From NCBI GenBank assembly GCA_033064195.1, contig JARBJD010000079.1, forward strand, positions 186,001 to 250,000: DNA of 64,000 nucleotides, given 5' to 3'. This stretch comes from Blattamonas nauphoetae (taxonomy: Eukaryota > Preaxostyla > Oxymonadida). The notes beneath the pieces were generated by a model. The model made no database searches. It saw nothing but the letters and a program-made list of their open reading frames with translations, and was not told the DNA's origin. Both the position numbers and the translations under genes were made by a program. This document shows, in pieces, positions 33,471 to 44,051 of the stretch. The first letter of the stretch is position 1; every line of letters begins with the position of its first letter.

Positions 33471-33915
33471 GAGAATGGACAACTTCAGAGCCTCCCTCTC
33501 ACTTCATTTTGCTCACCTTCAGTTCTTCACTTTATTCGACGCTTCTGGATCATCTCCCTTTGGACTATGCATTTCTCAACGCGATGCAAAATGTTCTTTA
33601 TCTTGTGTTTCACTACCATCACTCTCGCCAACGAAGATTTGACGTTTCATACCCTGTTCCACTTCATTCTTCATTCTAAAGTCGTTTCTCCTTCTCAAAA
33701 CACATAATCGACATTTTTGAGGGATTTTTCTTCGTTTTTCGAGGTTGAGAGGCGTGAGGTTTGCGTTTCACAAGTTAAGAGACACAAAGAAATGACAGTT
33801 GAATCGAATGATCTCGTTGAGGGCCAGATCAGACTCGCTCACCTCCCTTTCGTGCAAACAAGTTTTCTTGAGAAATTTCTCCCTTTCAGAGGAACGTATC
33901 ACGTGAAAAGCTTCT
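33471..33915. other. Intergenic, nothing supported
   Basis: This is the 3' flank of the SPRY-like gene and probable promoter of the next gene. Short frames only; no RNA gene or repeat seen. Confidence 0.4.
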
Positions 33916-35952
33916 ATGGATCTCACAAACCGACACAAATCTCGTGAAAACAACAGTGAAACCATCTTGCTTGGAAATTGTTCAAATGACATCGACCAAG
34001 GTGATACTGCTCTTCAGAACTATCTTCCTCTGTGTGATGAGCATACATCGAATGAAGAGCAGGTTTGCCGTCACACTTCCGTCATCTTGTCAGATTCGAC
34101 TTCTGAATGAATTGGCGAACCACAGTGTGCTCGTCTTCTTTCGTGAACTCTCTTTCACAATCCTGTTGTTCCTCTCACAGTGTCCCTCTTTCTTTCCTTG
34201 TGCCGTTCTGTCTCATCGTTGCCTCTTTCTGTCTTCCTCTTCTCGTCGATGATGTACTGGAACGACTGTCCAGACATTGAGGCTGTGTGCTCATCTCTGT
34301 TCTTAAAGTCTCTTTCTGATTTCACTCAGGTCTGTCTGTGCCTCTCATCGATCGCTCGAGACCGAATCAGTTCGTTGAGCTTCTTCACTCTCACCCAACC
34401 CCTCTTTCAAACAGTGGCTTCTGTTTATTCCAACACACAACCTCCGAATTGCATTCGTTCCACGCTGGCTACCCTTTCTCTTTCAGACATCCCACAATTG
34501 GCTGCTCAAAGTCTGACTCTCTACGCTGAGCATGTTCAGAGATGGTGCACCACTGACCATCCAATCCAACAAATTTCAGACCATTCACCTTTCAACATAC
34601 CTGACACGAATTCTACTCCGTTTCTTGTGATTCTGGCGAAGAGAATCAAAGCTCACTTTGAGGACGTCCAACAGAAGTGGGTGTTGTTGAGAAGCACAGA
34701 AACAGATATTTCTGAACATTCAAAGGAGATGGTGGATTCACTGACCACACAGATCTCCTTCCTTCATATCGAATTGCAGACGTACCGAGTTGATACTCTA
34801 AAACCATGGAAACTGCATGAAGTATTCTCTCTTTTCCCTTCTCTGTTCTTTTTATGTTCTTTTTCTGTTCTTTTCGTGATTTCTTACACTTTCACATGTT
34901 TCACTGTCTTCATTCTTCAGGTCCTCGCTAAAACTGGGATCTTCTCTCTGATGAAGGAACTTCGGGATGTAAGTCTCGAAATGGTTGAGATCCTCGAAGA
35001 AGAACCTCTCACGGCAGAACCAGGTGATGAAACGATGACATGGGGGAACGTGACATTCCAAGCAAGAAAACCTCACACGCGTCTCTCCAGACTTCGAAAA
35101 GAAGTTCATGATTTCATTCAAATTGTGTGGTTATTTGAAGAATGTTTTGTTGGGTGCAGGTCATCCCTCTTGACACCCCTTGTCGAAGCTGCATTCGACG
35201 ATGATGTCGCCCTCCTCCCAACGTGTCTTCGCGTCCTCTCTCTCCCTGACCAGTCTCTCAAGAACAGGATTCTTACTTTTCTGGTCCAATTTGTCAAAAA
35301 CAATCACGACAGACATTCCAAGATGATGGAAGAACGTTGGATCGAACAGTTCTTCGCTTTGTGCCAACCCGACTTCTCCCAACTTTCATCTTTCTGTCAA
35401 AGCAATTTTCTCTATTTTCTTTCAGCGATGTTTGATGCATATTTTCATTCATCTCCAACATCCACTCGGAATGTCCCAAAATTGATGAAAGATGCCGTTT
35501 TCACTCCTGTCCGCCTCTTCATTCTGGAACTTCTCCGAAATGAACAAAAAATCGTCAGAATGCAAAATTCCTCGGATGTGAAATATGTGTTGTTGAATCT
35601 TCGTGTGTGTTACGAAGGATTGTGTTTTCTCTCAACTGTCGTTGGTCTGGACACGGAATTCGAGGAGAGAATGGCAGAATGGGAAGTGGGATGGATTGCG
35701 GACTTGGAATTTAGGGACACCCTCACGGATAGACTCGACACAATGCGCATTTGGACAGAAGGCTTGAATGGAGAACATCGACACAATGTGAAGAGGAAAA
35801 TCGTCCTTCTGTCGCGAAATGGTTGGGAAGACGCTCTGGAGACCAGACTCCCCATTGTCGGGACTCGGTCCTGGGTGTCAACCGAACTGTGGGTAGCTGA
35901 AATTCTTTTCAAGAATGGGGTAAATTTGGAGCTTCCAATGTTCTGGGACTAA
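33916..35952 (+). CDS. Alpha-helical protein, unrecognised, multi-exon
   Basis: The 3' part is clear: a long frame to 35,952 interrupted by a 99-nt in-frame intron at 34,822-34,920 (GTATTC...TTCAG). That intron would otherwise insert a Phe/Leu/Ser-rich stretch between WKLHE and VLAKTGIFSLMKELRD. The protein is helical throughout, with Leu-rich pairs such as CLRVLSLPDQSLKNRILTF and NFLYFLSAMFDAYF, and ends NGVNLELPMFWD. The style is ARM/HEAT-like but no family is recognised. The 5' part is less sure. I start it at 33,916 (MDLTNRHKS), with probable tiny introns at 34,063-34,093 (GTTTGCC...GTCAG) and near 34,143-34,180. If that is wrong, translation could begin at the MMYWNDCPD Met near 34,250. 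Confidence 0.5.
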
Positions 35953-36191
35953 TTCCTTCATTGCTCACCCATTTCTCCTCTCGCTTTGAAGCTGTTTTGG
36001 AAACAAGTGGATGAAGAGTGTGTGATACAGACGAACAGGATGACAATAGAAAGATGACTCAATTCCCAGAAATCCAGAAATCACCTTCAAAACACAGCTA
36101 AACACGTTCGTTATCAGCTCCAAGAACAGGATTCACAGCGTCGTTCCTGACACGCCCTCATTCTCTCTCCACCTCTCCCTCGCTTGGAGTT
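35953..36191. other. Short convergent intergenic region
   Basis: This separates the 3' ends of two converging genes. No terminator-like or RNA feature is recognised. Confidence 0.4.
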
Positions 36192-38501
36192 TTAGTTGTT
36201 CGGCTTCAGCTCTTCTCCTCCAAACACCAACGACGACAGCTGAGTCCACTCTCTCTCGTCTGGCTGTGTCTGTGCGGATGGCTTCGCTGATGTCGGTGCA
36301 GCTGCTGTCGGTTCTTCCCCCATCCAGTCTGTTTCCAACGTCACCGACAGCTGCGCCGCATTCGATCCCTTCTCGCCAGTCGCCAACTGCATTCGGTCAT
36401 CCGCTCGGTGTACATCTGTCGTCGGTGTCGCTTCTTCTTTTTGATGTTGAGGCTGAGCTCGTCTGTCCTCCTTCCGCTCTCCGTGACCAGTCCACTCTGT
36501 CTGAGGCTTCCACGAGAACTCGTCTGTCATTCGCTTGTCTCTTCCTCGTCCTCGCTCTCGCCCGCTCCGTCGCTGTCCCACGTGCGAGGCAGCTGCCATC
36601 GAAGGTCCAGTCAGCTGCGACCCAAATGTCACTGCTGGTGACAGAAGAGGGGTGCGGATCGCTGCGAGAGGCGAGAAAGCGAACGGCGATTCTGTCGACA
36701 CAGTTCGGTTCGTCGTTTGTGGTGATTTGAGAAGACCAGCTCCTGTGTTGCTCGTCTCTTCTGAGCTGCACAACACCGACCAGCGTTGCCAGCTGCAGAG
36801 GCGGTGCCTCCCAGTTTGGACTCGTGTTCAGCTGTGCTCGTGTTTTGATCAAAATGTCACGACATGGTTGGGGATACACGGAGAGCGGCACTTCGCGATG
36901 TGACAGTGGCTGGTTCGGAGCTTGCGACGACTGAATTGTGGGCAGGATCGATTCTTTCGTCTCATTTATTGTGTCCTCGTCGTTTTTCGTCGTCTCCATT
37001 CCGGGTTTCCACTCGTACCAGCCGTGTCTTCGGGGAGATCTGGGAATGCGTGCGGATTCCGACGGGAGGGACAGTAGAAGCACTCCTCCCGCTCTGCCTC
37101 CTTCCCTCCGCCCTCGCTCCTTCTCGTCCCCCTTCCTCTTCTCCATCTTCCTCTCTCGCCCTGTCTTATCTTTGTGCACCTTCTCAATCGTCGTCTTCAC
37201 GTGTCGTCCATGCAGCGTCGACTCCAACTCGCTCCACACCTTCTCAATCCCTCCCAACACAAACTCAAACACATCCCCTTCCGCTCGCTCAATCATTCGC
37301 TGGAACACGCAATTCGCAAATCGGTCGGAAATCAGTCCTGCCAGCTGCGGCTTGTTCACCATCCCAAGCAAGTGCTCGCGCGAGTCCTTCTCCATCAGCT
37401 TCTGTCCATCCCACGCGCGGCTCGGCGGGTGGAACAGAGGCGTGAAGGATACTGCTTGGCCAGATGTGGATGTTGGTCCTGCCACAGCTGGAGTCACTGT
37501 CATCGAGTCGAAGCGAGAGAGTGAGTTCTGGTGTGAGGGAAGGAGAGGAGGTTGGGTGAGGGAGAGTGGAGGGGAGGGTGTGGTTGAGGCGTACGTGTTC
37601 ATTCGGAAGCTGCGGAATCCCAAACTCTCGTCGAACAGCCCAAACATGTCCAGCACAACAAACACGAAGCCCTCGTTGCTCACAACCTCCACCACTCGCT
37701 CTGCCACGTTGCTCCCAAACTTCGACCTGCTCAGAATGTGCAGATGGCCGGTCAGGTGCGTGCACACTGCGTCCATCATCCTTCGCTCCTCGCAGTCCAA
37801 CATGCGCTGCACAACGTAGTTCCCAAACGCATCCGACGCCAGAAACACCGCACTCGACATCAGCGGCGTCAGAAGCCGCACTTTCTGCTGTTCTGTGCAG
37901 TCTCCAAGCAGCGTCTGCATCACACGGCTCGAGTGTTTGTTCGTACAGATCTCGAACAGCACTGTCTCCATCGGCTTGATAGTTGTGTCGCCGATCAGCG
38001 GATTCGGCTGGTCGGCGATGTCTGATCTTGTCGTTGTTGGGTAGGACGGCAGCGAGAGCATCGATGTGTTGGTTGGGGGTGTCTTTTTCTTGTCTTCAGA
38101 TGACGTCGTGTCCCCGAAAATGTCGCTATCGAAATCAACTTTTGCAGAAATTGTGATAATGTCCTGCGGCAGCTCCAATCACCAGAAGAGTCCCCGATCA
38201 CTTCAAAGATCGCAGACGAGCAGAAAATGATGGGTGACGGGGTCGGAATAGCCATGTCAAGACTGTCTCGCACGTCTGCCCTCGTTCGCTCCTCGATATC
38301 CATATCTTCACGCTCGTCAGCTTCGCGTGACAGAATTGCACCGATGATGTCAACAGAAGAGTTTTCATTCAACAGAACAACAAGATAGTCAACGGGAGGG
38401 CCAGAATACATCGAGTTTGTCGTTGCTAGCGATGTAGGCATCCGAAGCGGGTCTAAATAAGAAGGTCGGGATGTGGGCAACAATGGAATCGGCGCCGACA
38501 T
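36192..38501 (-). CDS. Pumilio-family (PUF) RNA-binding protein
   Basis: PUF repeats are readable between about 37,990 and 37,200: NKHSSRVMQTLLGDC, SDAFGNYVVQRMLDCEERRMMD, SKFGSNVAERVVEV, SDRFANCVFQRMIERAEGDVFEF and GRHVKTTIEKVHK. These carry the usual NYxxQ/SRVMQ-type base-contacting helices. The family binds 3' UTRs and represses or localises mRNAs. An N-terminal exon (38,501-38,202, MSAPIPLLPTS) joins in phase over a 38-nt intron (38,201-38,164). A Lys/Arg/Glu-rich stretch follows the repeats. Near the 3' end two very small candidate introns, 36,863-36,832 (32 nt) and 36,780-36,761 (20 nt), would link the frame to a Ser/Thr/Pro-rich C-terminus ending at 36,192. If they are not introns, the frame instead stops at 36,397. 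Fewer than eight repeats are obvious. Confidence 0.75.
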
Positions 38502-38761
38502 CGATAGGTCGTGGGTGTGGAAAGGTGTCGAGGGGAATGATGAATCTACGTCGAAAGCAAGTTAAAATTTGGAGGGAGGATGTCCTTTCAAAGGAACGGA
38601 AGGCCGGATTTACAGACTGACTCATGATGGGAGGAGGTGAGAAGTCCGGAAGATGCGGTGGGAGTTCGGTGTGGAATGGAATAAAGAAGGATCGATGAGA
38701 TCTCCTCAATATGTTTGACACGATTGGGTGTCGATCAAGCCATTATTTGATCTCTCCAACT
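38502..38761. promoter_or_regulatory. Divergent intergenic region, PUF gene / surface gene
   Basis: This 260-bp stretch separates the PUF gene (minus) and a surface-protein gene (plus), so it should hold both promoters. A minus-strand frame here (from 38,721) could be an upstream PUF exon. No core-promoter motif can be named. Confidence 0.4.
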
Positions 38762-41700
38762 ATGAATCTCCTTCTCTTTGCCCTTTCGTGGGTTTATTAT
38801 GTATCTCCATTAATCACACACTCCTCCTCTGAAGTTATACAAGGATTAACAGCGTTCGTGGAGGATCACTTGAACAATCAGAATCAACCATCATTCTCCA
38901 AGCCATCAACAGTTATTCTCCCAAATGGTGCCTTTCATGCCAATCACATGCATGTCTACTCCATTAATCTTCAGCTTTCAGGATCTTCCACATCCATCTC
39001 TCACCGAAGATCAATTCAGAATGACGAAACACTCACAGATCCACAACATCTGAACCATGAAGGATTTCGTGAAGGAAAGCATGTTTCTGTGATATTTGAT
39101 GTGTGGAACAGCACATTTCGACTTGAGAATCTCGAGCTATTTGCGACGACGCTCGATACCGCGATCAGTTTGATCCGCTCGTCGACATTTGTGGTTTCTC
39201 GGAGTGAGATCACATCGTGCCCGACCACGTCTCCATTTGTGATTGGGGATTCAGGAATGGATTCGTCAGTGTCTGTCTCGATCATCTCGTGCAGCCACCG
39301 ATCAACTTCAAACTTGCCGTCTCTGCTGCCTCTGGTGAGTGGCCCGCCATCGTTGTTGTCCTCAATCCGCACAACTTCGAATGAAGAAGGACATTCGGAT
39401 GGATTTGGTATTGGCTCACTTTCGATAGTCGGAACTGGCCTCAAAATCGATTCTGCCGATCTGGTCGTTGGAACGGGCCCGCTGTTTGATTTCGGGATTT
39501 CGAACGAGAATGGTCTGTTTGGGGTTGCTGAATGCTCGGTGTCTCTCTCAGCCTCTTCGCTGACAAACACGACGAGCACACGCTTGCCGTCGAAATTAGC
39601 TCGTTCGTGCTCATTTGTGACTCAGCATCTGATTGGGGTTTCCGTATCAGAATCGACGAATCATCTTTGCGGGACAAGCTGCATATCGTTGAACTGTTCA
39701 GGATCGTCGCTCCTCTCGAACTCTTCGTTCTCTTCCTGCTTCACCAACGAAGCACCTGCACCAGTCGGACGACCAACACAAGATTCCAGCAAAACCATCC
39801 AAGAACACACAGACTCCACACGCCTCGTTCGTGACGATCTCAGCGAGTCATTTGCCGACCTTGAAGTTTGGGTCATCTCCTGCACGTTTTCCGGTCTTGC
39901 AAGTGAGTTCTATGGGTCTGCCATCCTCATCGATACTTTTGATACGGCTGTGGTTATCACAGACAGTTCATTCGAGAACTGCCATTCGACGGGGTTCTTT
40001 TCAGACGGTGGAGCGATCACTCTCCGTCGCAACACACCACCCGCTGCAGGCAGCAAGTTCTCTCTCACTCTCTTCCATTGCGACTTCTCGAATAACACTG
40101 CAGGCAGCACTGGTGGACATCTCTTTGTTCAGAACTACAGTCCTGTGACAGTCGCCCAGTGCACATTCAAAGATTCACGATCGAGCACAGACACTCCTCT
40201 CAACCAAATGAATTCAATCCACTTCATCTTCGATGACGACTGCCGTTTCGACAACACAACCATCTCCAGCAACGAGGGATCGCGCGTTGGAGGGATCTGT
40301 TTCGATCAGGGACTGGAAACAGGCAAGATCGTCCTGACAGATGTCCTCTTCAAAGACAATGAATGCTCATCAAGCTACCTCCGTTCACTCCTCACTGATT
40401 GCATGTTTCAAAATGACATTGGAGTGGCGAACAACCGGTTCTTCGACTGCTTTTCGACGTCTGCACTGCCGCGTTGTGGGACCAATTTTGCCGACACACT
40501 TTTTCCCGACTTTATTGGTCCAACTATCAAATCTGTCAGCCAGACGAAACAGAAGAATGAGAAAGGGGATGGATACGAGGTTGCACTGTCGTTTGTGGGA
40601 GTGTTCACAGGCACCAACAGAAAATATGATGTGACACTCGAAGCTGCAGATGGAACTCGACTTGTGGCAAAGAAAGTGTCATTCAACAAAACTGTCGGAA
40701 CAGCAACATTCACACTCGGCAATCCAAGCGTTCCTGGTATCACCCCCTTCAGCTCGTACAAGATCGTTAGTGTGGAGAAAAGTGTCATTGAATCAACAAG
40801 CAATGAGTTCGATGTTGGAGAAGGGGAAGAGCCAGACTGGAAGTGGTGGCACCACACCTCAGAAAGCCGCGCAGACAGCATGGTTGGTCTGTCGTTCACA
40901 ACACTCCAAGGACCGACTCTGACCGACATAAACGCTGGACTGAACCCGTCGAACGTCGACGAAGCGATTGTGGTTCTGTCGATTTTCGACGCCTTGGTAG
41001 GGTCGTTCACCTTGTTCGTGTATGACGTGTTAGATCCTCTGAAACAAGAAATCTCGATTGGACCTTTTTCGATTTCATCAACATCAACCACTTCCTCCCA
41101 CATAGTCCCACTTCATCCATCAGGAATACTGTTGTATGAGAAGACGTACATCGTGGCGTCAATTTCATCGTCAACGACAACTGTAACTCACGGGTACCGC
41201 TACTTCTCAGTCCCCGCTCGGCCTCCTCTCACCAAAGCCGCGTTCTTATTCGCTACCTCGTCGCACACATCGTTCAATATAAGAATCGAAGGAGCAGATC
41301 TTCCTCAGGACAAGGTATACGAAGTCACGCTGGATGGGTTCGACACGCCCATCGAAGTGACATTCACAACCACCACGTTCGGTTTGTCGGAAGAATTGGC
41401 GTTGGGATGGACAGACAGTCTCAACTTTGACACAGCATATCCGCTCGTCTCGTTGATCCACAAGGAAACCACACACTCTCTTCCGTGTAGTCACCTGACA
41501 CTTCAGACAGATCCTCGCCCCGATCCTTTGGAGCTCTTTGCAAACGACTCAGTTCACTCTGATCCGAAGTTCTGCGGCGCTAAGGAGCGTCCCTGTTCGT
41601 CGTTGGATGTTGCTTGGCTGATTGTGGAAGCATACTCCGCACAGACAGTGTCACTCGTGGTGATCAAGGAAGCATCTCTCTCCTCACCAATCTCCATCGG

Positions 41701-42880
41701 AGTTGCACAGGACGTCATCGTTAAACAGCATCTTCTGACCCCAACACTCGTCATTCCCTCCACAGCCTCACTCGGCGACTCGACTGGTTTTATTTCAGTC
41801 TCTGGGACACTGGAAATGAGAGAAGTGAACATTGATATTCAGGCCGAAGCACTGTCGTTTGTGTTGTTTGATGTGGAGGAGGGGAAATTGGTTCTCAAAG
41901 ATGTTCAGATCTCGGGTGTTCTATCGTCGTCTGACCTTCTGGATGGGATTGCTGGGCTGTGTGCGTGGGAGACAGGATTGATCAAACTGCACAATGCTAA
42001 GATGGAGACGCACTCGTGTGAGTTCTCGTCGATTGAGATGGGAGAGATTTGGATGGAGTCGAGTAATCTGTCGCTGATCTCGACGCAGATCCTGAGCAAT
42101 GGAGCACGATTCTCGTCATTCCCATCTGCTCAACAAGATGTGATGTGCAAGTCAGGAACGATTTCGATTCTTCCTTCTGCTTCCGACACGACGGAAGATC
42201 ATTGGATCTCGTCGTCGTCGGAATGTTCAGTGACTCTGAATGGAAGCGAACTGAAATGGCCTCATTTTGTTGCTTCACTTGATGCGACGAATTGCACAAG
42301 CACTCAATCGAAGAAGAAAGACTCTTTTTCGGTTTCGATTGTTGGAACAAAACTGATTCCTTGTGATCTGAAACTGGAAGTGTCTGAATCGTCATCGTCT
42401 TCTCAATCATCAAAATTGAACAGTTTACCAGTTGAGATTCCTCTGTCGTATTCATCAGTGGATTTGTGGAACGAGACTCATCTGAAACTGTCGATCGCAT
42501 CGTCCTCACTGTCGTCTCTCTCGTCGAATCAGAAATGGTCTGCCTGCATTGTTTATGGACACAATGAACACACAGATTCATTCGTCATCCTTCCCAGCTT
42601 GAAAGAAAGGAGAGGTCAAGCGCTCAAAAACTCACTCCCCTGGCTCGTTCCTGTCATCGTCGGTTCTGTTCTCCTCCTCCTCGCCCTGCTCGTCATTGTC
42701 GTTGTTGTGATCTGCCGTCGAATGAGGAAATCGTCCAAATCAGAGTCGTCTGAACTGCTTGGCCCGCACGAACTGGAACAGGAACATGTGGTGAAGGAGG
42801 ACTATGATCATTCTTCAATGATCTGGTTCAGGACAGAGTTCCGAAGAGTGAGATACATCTCTGACATGAACGAAACCTGA
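38762..42880 (+). CDS. Beta-helix surface protein, 5' part, interrupted by DIRS element 1
   Basis: The start at 38,762 (MNLLLFALSWVYYVSPLI) gives a clean signal peptide; an upstream in-frame Met at 38,711 does not. The ectodomain is Ser/Thr-rich with beta-helix-like repeats (SSFENCHSTG, CTFKDSRSST). Ig-like strands follow near 40,500-41,450, then the family motif LELFANDS, FCGAKERPCSSLDVAWLI near 41,520-41,620. One transmembrane helix (LVPVIVGSVLLLLALLVIVV, about 42,640-42,720) is followed by a basic stop-transfer patch. The host sequence ends at about 42,807, roughly 30 codons after the helix. The open frame then runs about 25 codons into the element and stops. As it stands it would encode a membrane protein without the kinase-like tail. 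Confidence 0.85.
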   Translation: MNLLLFALSWVYYVSPLITHSSSEVIQGLTAFVEDHLNNQNQPSFSKPSTVILPNGAFHANHMHVYSINLQLSGSSTSISHRRSIQNDETLTDPQHLNHEGFREGKHVSVIFDVWNSTFRLENLELFATTLDTAISLIRSSTFVVSRSEITSCPTTSPFVIGDSGMDSSVSVSIISCSHRSTSNLPSLLPLVSGPPSLLSSIRTTSNEEGHSDGFGIGSLSIVGTGLKIDSADLVVGTGPLFDFGISNENGLFGVAECSVSLSASSLTNTTSTRLPSKLARSCSFVTQHLIGVSVSESTNHLCGTSCISLNCSGSSLLSNSSFSSCFTNEAPAPVGRPTQDSSKTIQEHTDSTRLVRDDLSESFADLEVWVISCTFSGLASEFYGSAILIDTFDTAVVITDSSFENCHSTGFFSDGGAITLRRNTPPAAGSKFSLTLFHCDFSNNTAGSTGGHLFVQNYSPVTVAQCTFKDSRSSTDTPLNQMNSIHFIFDDDCRFDNTTISSNEGSRVGGICFDQGLETGKIVLTDVLFKDNECSSSYLRSLLTDCMFQNDIGVANNRFFDCFSTSALPRCGTNFADTLFPDFIGPTIKSVSQTKQKNEKGDGYEVALSFVGVFTGTNRKYDVTLEAADGTRLVAKKVSFNKTVGTATFTLGNPSVPGITPFSSYKIVSVEKSVIESTSNEFDVGEGEEPDWKWWHHTSESRADSMVGLSFTTLQGPTLTDINAGLNPSNVDEAIVVLSIFDALVGSFTLFVYDVLDPLKQEISIGPFSISSTSTTSSHIVPLHPSGILLYEKTYIVASISSSTTTVTHGYRYFSVPARPPLTKAAFLFATSSHTSFNIRIEGADLPQDKVYEVTLDGFDTPIEVTFTTTTFGLSEELALGWTDSLNFDTAYPLVSLIHKETTHSLPCSHLTLQTDPRPDPLELFANDSVHSDPKFCGAKERPCSSLDVAWLIVEAYSAQTVSLVVIKEASLSSPISIGVAQDVIVKQHLLTPTLVIPSTASLGDSTGFISVSGTLEMREVNIDIQAEALSFVLFDVEEGKLVLKDVQISGVLSSSDLLDGIAGLCAWETGLIKLHNAKMETHSCEFSSIEMGEIWMESSNLSLISTQILSNGARFSSFPSAQQDVMCKSGTISILPSASDTTEDHWISSSSECSVTLNGSELKWPHFVASLDATNCTSTQSKKKDSFSVSIVGTKLIPCDLKLEVSESSSSSQSSKLNSLPVEIPLSYSSVDLWNETHLKLSIASSSLSSLSSNQKWSACIVYGHNEHTDSFVILPSLKERRGQALKNSLPWLVPVIVGSVLLLLALLVIVVVVICRRMRKSSKSESSELLGPHELEQEHVVKEDYDHSSMIWFRTEFRRVRYISDMNET

Positions 42881-42917
42881 ACGGAAGATATTGGGTTAGA
42901 TCTCTTGACATTATCTT

Positions 42918-44051
42918 TTGTACTTTTTCATTTGGGAAAACATTACACATATGAACGAGAACGTCGAAGTGCTACTTAGAAAACTGGGTGAGTACCGAAA
43001 TTTCGCCGCCGAGGTCATCACAGTGATGCAGAATCCGGAGCTTCCCCGAGCTCGTGAATTTGTCGGCATTCAGATGCCAGCGTACCTCGTGGCTGCGGCT
43101 CCGGCATTGTTCCATGTCCTCAGATTGATTATGTTGGCCATTGACGTTGGATTAGGACTTAACTCAGACGAGTGGGTGGCCCCCCTCACGGGACTCCCAC
43201 AGGAGGTTGTGCGACCGCATCAGGTGATGACGCCGGATATTTTTGCACACCATCAGACTCCACAAATTCAAACGCCACAGCTACAAATGGAGGTTGGTGT
43301 TACGCCTCCGATCTTTCGGCCGGAGGCGCAGAGGCCGATGGTTCGATTTGATCCGATCGTTCAACAGGGGCCGGTAGGAGCCCAACAAGTACATGAGGAT
43401 GTTCAGACTTTCCATCACATGCTCATGGAGGCGTCCCGGGAGCTGCCGCTTTTCACCTGGGACCAGCCGGCCTTATCAACAGTTCGCGAGGTAGTCAAGT
43501 TCGCTGAGGAGTTGAAGTTGAATGAGGACGTTCTAAAGCAGTTTGTCACGGCGAAGAATAGGAAGGTGGACACTCTGCTGGTTCAATTGAAGAAGGAGGC
43601 GTTTGTCAATGTCCAGCTGGCTGTTGGAATGTTTGAATCCGTTCGACAGGGAATGCCGACGGCACAGGCATTGTGCCTCCAAGGGCTTAAGGCGGCCGAG
43701 TTGGTGAAGCGCGTTGAGCAAGTTCGGAAAGTTGTCCTTTGCGACGTCCTGCCCGGTTCGCAAGGTGATGATCGGCAGGACGACAACGCCCGGAGGCAGA
43801 GGGAGCTTCTGCAACAAGAAATGAATCAGGCGAGACAAGTGCGAGCGGCGGCGGCGGCTGTGAGACAGACCCAGCAGCCTGGGTTTTTTCGTCCCTCAGG
43901 CCAGAATTGGGGGCAGGGACACAATCAGAGCAGAGGGTGGAGCACCAGAGGGCTACAGAATCGGCCAGGCCCGTGGAGAGGGCGGCCCCCACAACAATTG
44001 GGGTATTTCCCAGCACTTCAGAACAATCAAACACACCAACCGAAACAGTAG
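42918..44051 (+). CDS. Gag-like protein of DIRS element 1
   Basis: This 377-codon frame begins just inside the left terminal repeat. It has a helical middle and a Gln/Arg/Gly-rich C-terminal tail likely to bind nucleic acid. It has no zinc knuckle and no named domain. It is assigned as gag-like by position upstream of the RT and by the matching layout of element 2. Confidence 0.6.
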   Translation: MYFFIWENITHMNENVEVLLRKLGEYRNFAAEVITVMQNPELPRAREFVGIQMPAYLVAAAPALFHVLRLIMLAIDVGLGLNSDEWVAPLTGLPQEVVRPHQVMTPDIFAHHQTPQIQTPQLQMEVGVTPPIFRPEAQRPMVRFDPIVQQGPVGAQQVHEDVQTFHHMLMEASRELPLFTWDQPALSTVREVVKFAEELKLNEDVLKQFVTAKNRKVDTLLVQLKKEAFVNVQLAVGMFESVRQGMPTAQALCLQGLKAAELVKRVEQVRKVVLCDVLPGSQGDDRQDDNARRQRELLQQEMNQARQVRAAAAAVRQTQQPGFFRPSGQNWGQGHNQSRGWSTRGLQNRPGPWRGRPPQQLGYFPALQNNQTHQPKQ

